Below, one piece after another: positions 58,813 through 64,000 of a stretch of DNA of 64,000 bases. The position numbers and the translations under genes were made by a program. The stretch comes from Pseudomonas sp. GD03858 (GTDB lineage Bacteria; Pseudomonadota; Gammaproteobacteria; Pseudomonadales; Pseudomonadaceae), in NCBI RefSeq assembly GCF_029840925.1, contig NZ_JAOCDM010000011.1, positions 1 through 64,000 on the forward strand, given 5' to 3'. The notes below the pieces were generated by a model. It saw only the letters and a program-made list of their open reading frames with translations, did no database searches and was not told the origin of the DNA. Position 1 is the stretch's first letter. The number at the start of each line of letters is the position of its first letter.

Positions 58813-58986
58813 ATGACCAGCCGCCTGAATCCCGAAGATCAGCGTCGCGTCGATGAGTACCTGAGCGCCCCCCAGCATCGAGTCGAGCGCAGGCCCTTCC
58901 GGCCGATGCTGCTCCTGTTGCTGGTGGTGGCCGTGACCATCGGTCTGGGCCTGTTGAGCCGCCTGCTGAGTGGACTGGTGCTATGA
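58813..58986 (+). CDS. DUF3094 family small membrane protein (57 aa)
   Basis: MTSRLNPEDQRRVDEYLSAP then VERRPFRPMLLLLLVVAVTI, one C-terminal transmembrane helix. DUF3094 proteins are short and conserved in pseudomonads, commonly beside ndh. Good GAGAGGCCC site upstream. Confidence 0.8.
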   Translation: MTSRLNPEDQRRVDEYLSAPQHRVERRPFRPMLLLLLVVAVTIGLGLLSRLLSGLVL

Positions 58987-59070
58987 GCTGCCTTGCGCTC
59001 GCCCTGCCCTCATGCCGGATATGGCCGGACCTTGTGTCCACGAATTCCGTAAAACTTGTGAGATATCCCC

Positions 59071-60366
59071 ATGACTCATCGCATCGTGATTGTCGGCGGC
59101 GGCGCCGGCGGCCTGGAACTGGCGACCCGCCTGGGCAAAAGCCTGGGCAAGCGCAAGCAGGCCGAGATCACCCTGGTTGATGCCAACCTGACGCACATCT
59201 GGAAGCCGCTGCTGCATGAAGTGGCGGCAGGCTCCTTGAACTCCTCGGAAGACGAGCTGAACTACGTGGCCCAGGCCAAGTGGAACCACTTCAACTTCCA
59301 GATGGGCCGCATGAGCGGCCTGGACCGTGAACACAAGCTGATCCAGCTGGCCGCGACCCTCGACGACGAAGGCCGCGAGCTGCTGCCTGCGCGCACCCTC
59401 GGCTACGACACCCTGGTGATCGCCGTGGGCAGCAACACCAACGACTTCGGCACCCTGGGCGCGGCGCAGCACTGCCTGTTCCTCGACAGCCGCAAGCAGG
59501 CCGAGCGCTTCCACCAGCAACTGCTCAACCATTACCTGCGTGCCCACGCGGGCGATGTGGCCAGCGAGCAGATCAGCGTGGCCATCGTCGGCGCCGGCGC
59601 CACCGGCGTTGAGCTGGCGGCCGAGCTGCACAACGCCGCCCATGAGCTGGCGGCCTATGGCCTGGACAAGATCCAGCCGAAAGACATGCACATCACCATC
59701 ATCGAGGCAGGCCCTCGCGTGCTGCCGGCGCTGCCGGAGCGCATCAGCGTGCCGGTGCACAAGACCCTGGAAAAACTCGGGGTGACGGTGCTGACCAACG
59801 CCGCGGTCAGCGAAGTGACCGAGGATGGCCTGAAGACCGCCTCGGGCGAAGTGATCCAGGCCAGCCTGAAGGTATGGGCGGCGGGTATCCGCGCGCCGGG
59901 CTTCCTCAAGGACATCGACGGCCTGGAGACCAACCGCATCAACCAGCTGGTGGTGCGCCCGACCCTGCAGACCACCCGCGACGACAATATCTTCGCCTTC
60001 GGCGACTGCGCCGCCTGTCCGCAGCCGGGCAGCGACCGCAACGTGCCGCCACGGGCCCAGGCCGCGCACCAGCAAGCTTCGCTGCTGGCCAAGAGCCTGA
60101 AGGCGCGCCTGGAGAACAAGGCGCTGCCGACCTACGAGTACAAGGACTACGGCTCGCTGGTGTCGCTGTCGCGCTTCTCGGCGGTGGGCAACCTGATGGG
60201 GAACCTGATGGGCAGCGTGAAGCTGGAGGGTTGGCTGGCGCGGATGTTCTATGTGTCGCTGTACCGCATGCACCAGATGGCGCTGTATGGGTTCTTCCGC
60301 ACGGCGATGATGATGCTGGGTAGCAAGATTGGCCGGGGGACCGAGCCGCGGCTGAAGCTGCACTGA
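59071..60366 (+). CDS. ndh: Type II NADH dehydrogenase (NDH-2)
   Basis: The 431-residue flavoprotein has the FAD-binding motif VGGGAGGLELATRLG, a second NADH-binding motif (IVGAGATGVELAAELHNAAH) and the ATG-FGDC region (IFAFGDCAACPQPGSDR) and ends with an amphipathic membrane-attachment region. It feeds electrons from NADH to quinone without proton pumping. Confidence 0.93.
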   Translation: MTHRIVIVGGGAGGLELATRLGKSLGKRKQAEITLVDANLTHIWKPLLHEVAAGSLNSSEDELNYVAQAKWNHFNFQMGRMSGLDREHKLIQLAATLDDEGRELLPARTLGYDTLVIAVGSNTNDFGTLGAAQHCLFLDSRKQAERFHQQLLNHYLRAHAGDVASEQISVAIVGAGATGVELAAELHNAAHELAAYGLDKIQPKDMHITIIEAGPRVLPALPERISVPVHKTLEKLGVTVLTNAAVSEVTEDGLKTASGEVIQASLKVWAAGIRAPGFLKDIDGLETNRINQLVVRPTLQTTRDDNIFAFGDCAACPQPGSDRNVPPRAQAAHQQASLLAKSLKARLENKALPTYEYKDYGSLVSLSRFSAVGNLMGNLMGSVKLEGWLARMFYVSLYRMHQMALYGFFRTAMMMLGSKIGRGTEPRLKLH

Positions 60367-60406
60367 GACCTTGAGATCCTGGGGCTGCTACAGCAGCCCC
60401 AGCGAC

Positions 60407-60943
60407 TCAACGGACCACGCGATACGTGCTCTGCACGAACCCGCTCTCGTAACTGGTCGTCTTCATGTGCTGCAACAGCACATCCTTCGCCAACCCGCCG
60501 AACAACGCAATCCCCTGCCCCAGCAGCACGGGAATGCGGGTAATGGTCAGCTCGTCCACCAACCCCTCGCGCAGGAACCCCTGAATCAGCTTGCCGCCAT
60601 CCAGGTACAGGCTTTTTGCGCCCGTCGCCTGCAGATGCTCGAGCAATGCCGGAATCGGCCCCGGATGCAGTTCGACCTGCGCCCGTACGCCCTTGGGCAA
60701 GGCTTCGAGGGTGCTGCTGACCACCACCACGCGCGTATTCGGATACGGCCATTCGCCAAAGGTCATGACCTTGTCGAAGGTCCCGCGCCCCATCACCAGC
60801 GTATCGATGCTTGCCATGAACCCAGCGTAGCCATGATCGTCGGTGGATTGGGTGGCGCCCATCAGCCAATCAAGACCGCCGTCTTCACGGGCAATGTAGC
60901 CATCCAGGCTGGTGGCGATGAAAACACTGGCTTTGAGGGACAT
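60407..60943 (-). CDS. Dihydrofolate reductase / RibD C-domain family protein
   Basis: The 178-residue protein shows the DHFR-like fold of RibD C-terminal domains: VFIATSLDGYIAREDGGLDW at the N-terminus, MGRGTFDKVMTFGEWPY, KSLYLDGGKLIQGFLREGLV and DELTITRIPVLLGQGIALFG. It is NADPH-dependent in relatives; substrate unknown. Confidence 0.85.
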   Translation of the reverse strand: MSLKASVFIATSLDGYIAREDGGLDWLMGATQSTDDHGYAGFMASIDTLVMGRGTFDKVMTFGEWPYPNTRVVVVSSTLEALPKGVRAQVELHPGPIPALLEHLQATGAKSLYLDGGKLIQGFLREGLVDELTITRIPVLLGQGIALFGGLAKDVLLQHMKTTSYESGFVQSTYRVVR

Positions 60944-61010
60944 GCGCTAGGCTCCTGCGGGCAAAGGCCACAGGGTAGCAAGGGAGAGGAGATAAATCGT
61001 GGGCAAAAGA

Positions 61011-61041
61011 AAAAGGGCATCTCATTCGAGATGCCCTTTTT
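61011..61041 (-). terminator. Terminator of the tRNA operon
   Basis: AAAGGGCATCTC/GAGATGCCCTTT around ATTC, with T tract on the minus strand just after tRNA-Lys. Confidence 0.9.
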
Positions 61042-61044
61042 ACA

Positions 61045-61120
61045 TGGTGGGTCGTGTAGGATTCGAACCTACGACCAATTGGTTAAAAGCCAACTGCTCT
61101 ACCAACTGAGCTAACGACCC
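61045..61120 (-). tRNA. tRNA-Lys(TTT)
   Basis: Minus strand cloverleaf GGGTCGTTAGCTCAG..., anticodon loop CTTTTAA (anticodon TTT), T-loop GTTCGAATC and CCA encoded. Last of three tRNAs in one transcript. Confidence 0.95.
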
Positions 61121-61126
61121 GGAAAA

Positions 61127-61203
61127 TGGTCGGGGTGAGGGGATTCGAACTCCTGACATCCTGCTCCCAAAGCAGGCGCGCTACCGGACTGCGCTACACC
61201 CCG
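61127..61203 (-). tRNA. tRNA-Pro(TGG)
   Basis: CGGGGTGTAGCGCAG..., anticodon loop TTTGGGA (anticodon TGG), T-loop and CCA encoded. Between tRNA-Asn and tRNA-Lys. Confidence 0.95.
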
Positions 61204-61207
61204 AGAT

Positions 61208-61283
61208 TGGCTCCGCGACCTGGACTCGAACCAGGGACCCAATGATTAACAGTCATTTGCTCTACCGACTGAGCTATCGCGGA
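61208..61283 (-). tRNA. tRNA-Asn(GTT)
   Basis: TCCGCGATAGCTCAG..., anticodon loop CTGTTAA (anticodon GTT) and CCA encoded. First gene of the tRNA operon. Confidence 0.95.
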
Positions 61284-61364
61284 ACTGAACTTCGGTACAT
61301 CTTTACTGCTTCGAAGCCTGTGTTAGCTTCGTTCTCTTCAGCGTTGTCACTGTTGAGGCCGGCT

Positions 61365-61392
61365 ATTCTACATTCTTCGTTTTGCTTGTCAA
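61365..61392 (-). promoter_or_regulatory. Strong sigma-70 promoter of the tRNA operon
   Basis: TTGACA (61387-61392), 16 bases, TAGAAT (61365-61370) on the minus strand. It points at tRNA-Asn; AAAAAAAGTGG lies upstream as an UP-like A tract. Confidence 0.85.
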
Positions 61393-61640
61393 CCACTTTT
61401 TTTCGTTCAACTTACTGATTTGTAAGTTGTTTTCAGATCGTCGGTGTTGCTGGCGATCTGCTCAGTGCCTGACAGCGGGGCGAATATTAGGGGCACTCTG
61501 ATTTTTGTGCAAGAACTTTTTTCAAAATTTTCAGCAAGTTAGGTAGGAGGCCGAAAAATCAGGGGGTTGCGGCGCCTGCACTGGCCTTATCGCGGGTCAA
61601 GCCCGCTCCCACGTGCATAGAGCATCTCACGCAGATCCGT
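61393..61640. other. Intergenic region between the tRNA promoter and clpB
   Basis: AT-rich next to the promoter, then a REP pair; no gene is supported. Confidence 0.4.
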
Positions 61641-61663
61641 CGTGGGAGCGGGCTTGACCCGCG
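61591..61663. repeat. Inverted REP pair (BIME-like)
   Basis: CGCGGGTCAAGCCCGCTCCC (61591-61612) and its reverse complement (61642-61663) face each other across 29 bases, so the whole unit can form a large hairpin. Confidence 0.8.
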
Positions 61664-61685
61664 ATGGCGCCAGGACAACCAACAT

Positions 61686-61710
61686 AAAAAAGCCCCGCAT
61701 GTGCGGGGCT
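61686..61710 (-). terminator. Terminator of clpB
   Basis: AGCCCCGCA/TGCGGGGCT with TTTTTT on the minus strand, 21 bases after the clpB stop. Confidence 0.9.
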
Positions 61711-61730
61711 CTTCATCAACAGCCAGATGA

Positions 61731-64000
61731 TCAGGCAAAGACGATCTCGTCGCCCTCCACCTTCGCGGTGATCGCCGCGCCAGGCAGGAACTCGCCGGCC
61801 AGGATCAGCTGTGCCAGCGGGTTCTCGATCCAACGCTGGATCGCCCGCTTGAGCGGCCGTGCGCCATACACCGGGTCGTAACCAACGGCGATCAGCTTGT
61901 CCAGCGCCTCCGGGCTCAGGCTCAGCGACAGCTCGCGCTCGGCCAGGCGGCTGCGCAGGCGGCCGAGCTGGATCTCGGTGATACCGGCGATCTGCTCACG
62001 GCCCAGCGGCTCGAACACCACCACTTCGTCGATCCGGTTGATGAACTCCGGACGGAAGTGCGAACCCACCGCGTCCATCACCGCCGCGCGCTGGGCCTCG
62101 CGGTCGCCGGCCAGTTCCTGGATCTGCGCCGAGCCCAGGTTGGAGGTCATCACGATCACCGTGTTGCGAAAATCCACGGTACGCCCGTGGCTGTCGGTCA
62201 GGCGGCCATCTTCGAGCACCTGCAGCAGCACGTTGAACACATCCGGGTGGGCTTTCTCCACCTCGTCGAGCAGCACCACCGAGTACGGCTTGCGACGCAC
62301 GGCCTCGGTCAGGTAGCCGCCCTCTTCATAGCCCACGTAGCCTGGCGGGGCACCGATCAGGCGAGCCACGGAGTGCTTCTCCATGAACTCGGACATGTCG
62401 ATGCGCACCATGGCTTCCTCGGTGTCGAAGAGGAACTCGGCCAGCGCCTTGCACAGCTCGGTCTTGCCCACCCCGGTAGGCCCGAGGAACAGGAACGAGC
62501 CGCTCGGGCGGTTCGGATCGGACAGCCCGGCTCGGGAGCGACGCACGGCGTTGGCCACGGCGGTCACCGCCTCGTCCTGGCCGATCACCCGCTCGTGCAG
62601 CAGGTTTTCCATCTTCAGCAGCTTCTCGCGCTCGCCTTCGAGCATCTTGGCCACCGGGATGCCGGTCCACTTGGAGACCACTTCGGCGATTTCTTCCTCG
62701 GTCACCTTATTGCGCAGCAGCTGGTTCTCGGTCTTGCCGTGCTGGTCGACCATCTGCAGGCTGCGCTCCAGGTCCGGGATCACCCCGTACTGCAGCTCGG
62801 CCATACGGCTCAGGTCGCCCTTGCGGCGGGCGGCTTCCAGCTCCTGGCGGGCCTGCTCGATCCTTTGCTGGATCTGCGCCGAGCCCTGTACTTCGGCCTT
62901 TTCCGAGGCCCAGATTTCTTCGAGGTCGGAGTATTCACGCTCCAGGCGCTCGATTTCTTCGGTCAGTTTCTCCAGACGTTTCTTCGCCGCTTCGTCTTCT
63001 TCTTTCTTCAGCGCCTGGGATTCCACCTTCAGCTGAATCAGACGACGGTCGAGGCGATCGAGCACTTCCGGCTTGGAGTCGATTTCCATGCGGATACGGC
63101 TGGCGGCCTCGTCGATCAGGTCGATGGCCTTGTCCGGCAGCTGGCGATCGGTGATGTAGCGGTGGCTGAGCTTGGCCGCGGCGATGATCGCGCCGTCGGT
63201 GATGGCCACCTTGTGGTGCACTTCATAGCGTTCTTTCAGGCCGCGCAGGATGGCGATGGTGTCTTCCTCGCTCGGCTCCTCGACCAACACCTTCTGGAAA
63301 CGGCGCTCGAGGGCGGCGTCCTTTTCGATGAACTGGCGGTACTCGTTGAGCGTGGTGGCGCCGACGCAGTGCAGCTCGCCACGGGCCAGGGCCGGCTTGA
63401 GCATGTTGCCGGCGTCCATGGCGCCCTCGCCTTTGCCGGCGCCGACCATGGTGTGCAGCTCGTCGATGAACAGAATGATCTGGCCTTCCTGCTTGGACAG
63501 CTCATTGAGCAGCGCCTTGAGCCGCTCTTCGAACTCGCCGCGGTATTTGGCGCCGGCGATCAGCGCGCCCATGTCCAGCGCCAGCAGGCGCTTGCCCTTC
63601 AGGCCGTCGGGCACTTCACCGTTGATGATGCGCTGGGCCAGGCCTTCGGCGATGGCGGTCTTGCCCACGCCGGGCTCGCCGATCAGCACTGGGTTGTTCT
63701 TGGTACGGCGTTGCAGCACCTGCACAGTGCGGCGGATTTCGTCGTCACGGCCGATCACCGGATCCAGCTTGCCTTCCTCGGCGCGCTTGGTCAGGTCGAC
63801 GGTGTACTTGTCCAGGGCCTGGCGCGACTCCTCGGCGTTGGCGTCGTTCACCGCCGCGCCGCCGCGCAGGTTGTTGATGGCGTTTTCCAGGGCCTTCTTG
63901 CTCACGCCCTGGCCGAGCAGCAGCTTGCCGACCTTGCTGTTCTCGTCCATGGCGGCGAGCAGCACCAGCTCGCTGGAGATGAACTGGTCGCCCTTCTGCT
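61731..64000 (-). CDS. clpB: ClpB disaggregase (partial, N-terminus outside window)
   Basis: The window holds about 756 codons of this AAA+ chaperone. Present are NBD1 with Walker A ([17 protein letters not shown]), the long middle coiled coil (about [20 protein letters not shown]), NBD2 with Walker A ([17 protein letters not shown]) and the C-terminal arginine-finger region. The first 98 or so residues (N domain) lie beyond base 64000. With DnaK it rescues aggregated proteins; expression is usually heat-shock controlled. Confidence 0.96.
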   Translation of the reverse strand, partial: QKGDQFISSELVLLAAMDENSKVGKLLLGQGVSKKALENAINNLRGGAAVNDANAEESRQALDKYTVDLTKRAEEGKLDPVIGRDDEIRRTVQVLQRRTKNNPVLIGEPGVGKTAIAEGLAQRIINGEVPDGLKGKRLLALDMGALIAGAKYRGEFEERLKALLNELSKQEGQIILFIDELHTMVGAGKGEGAMDAGNMLKPALARGELHCVGATTLNEYRQFIEKDAALERRFQKVLVEEPSEEDTIAILRGLKERYEVHHKVAITDGAIIAAAKLSHRYITDRQLPDKAIDLIDEAASRIRMEIDSKPEVLDRLDRRLIQLKVESQALKKEEDEAAKKRLEKLTEEIERLEREYSDLEEIWASEKAEVQGSAQIQQRIEQARQELEAARRKGDLSRMAELQYGVIPDLERSLQMVDQHGKTENQLLRNKVTEEEIAEVVSKWTGIPVAKMLEGEREKLLKMENLLHERVIGQDEAVTAVANAVRRSRAGLSDPNRPSGSFLFLGPTGVGKTELCKALAEFLFDTEEAMVRIDMSEFMEKHSVARLIGAPPGYVGYEEGGYLTEAVRRKPYSVVLLDEVEKAHPDVFNVLLQVLEDGRLTDSHGRTVDFRNTVIVMTSNLGSAQIQELAGDREAQRAAVMDAVGSHFRPEFINRIDEVVVFEPLGREQIAGITEIQLGRLRSRLAERELSLSLSPEALDKLIAVGYDPVYGARPLKRAIQRWIENPLAQLILAGEFLPGAAITAKVEGDEIVFA

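Noticed and set aside
58981..60363. 460-codon minus-strand frame opposite ndh
   Set aside because: Antisense shadow of ndh, which has full FAD and NADH motifs.
2545..61663. REP palindromes considered as a CRISPR array
   Set aside because: They are dispersed single or paired copies without regular spacers; no CRISPR array is present in the window.

Overview
The window looks like a chromosome segment of a Pseudomonas of the putida group. The evidence is high GC, the putida-type REP palindromes (TAGGAGCGGCCTTGTGTCGC, GCGGGCTTGCCCCGCG and their complements), the order pilA-pilC-pilD-coaE-yacG, the DUF1780 and DUF3094 genes next to a type II NADH dehydrogenase, and a tRNA Asn-Pro-Lys cluster beside clpB. 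All calls come from reading the sequence; no database search was run.

Layout. (1) 0-9 kb: a methylenetetrahydrofolate-reductase-like gene, an unknown gene, a lytic-transglycosylase lipoprotein, a leader-controlled small gene, a complete cell-surface-signalling iron set (ECF sigma factor, FecR-like regulator, STN-type TonB receptor) and a GNAT acetyltransferase. (2) 9-13.9 kb: an accessory strip with a Rap1a/Tai-like periplasmic protein, a second copy of the leader-controlled small gene, an AT-rich kinase/PP2C operon whose third gene is cut by a repeat, a group II intron 3'-end remnant and a P-loop kinase. Seven copies or halves of a GGGGACAGATTTATTT palindromic element lie between 2.6 and 13.8 kb and none was seen elsewhere. 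(3) About 13.94-52.06 kb: a roughly 38 kb lambda/HK97-like siphoprophage in the 3' end of a tRNA-Thr(CGT). Integrase lies at the right end, and nearly all genes read leftward: AlpA-like regulator, early genes, replication (O-like protein with an internal iteron origin, helicase loader, DnaB), Q-like antiterminator, holin, HNH, terminase, portal, protease, capsid, head-tail proteins, tail with a -1 frameshift chaperone, tape measure, tips, fibres, lysis genes and a Panacea toxin-antitoxin-like pair. The endolysin reading frame has an amber stop, so the prophage may be lysis-defective. A rightward two-gene cargo unit with its own terminator sits inside the tail operon. (4) 52-64 kb: core chromosome with type IV pilus genes (pilB not seen), coaE, yacG, a CbiM-like permease, ndh, tRNAs and clpB, which runs off the window.

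The most unusual feature is a leader RNA present three times (around 4.0-4.16, 10.56-10.81 and 48.65-48.87 kb, all minus strand). It precedes unrelated small genes. In each copy a hairpin loop is complementary to that copy's own Shine-Dalgarno region, although the sequences differ between copies (AACTTGGA, ACGAAAGG, ACAATAGGA). A second loop pair (UUGGCG with CGCCAA, or UUGGCC with GGCCAA) covaries too, and in the two complete copies both boxes are repeated upstream of a terminator-like hairpin. The same anti-boxes can therefore pair either with the upstream copy or with the ribosome-binding site, as expected of a two-state regulatory RNA.
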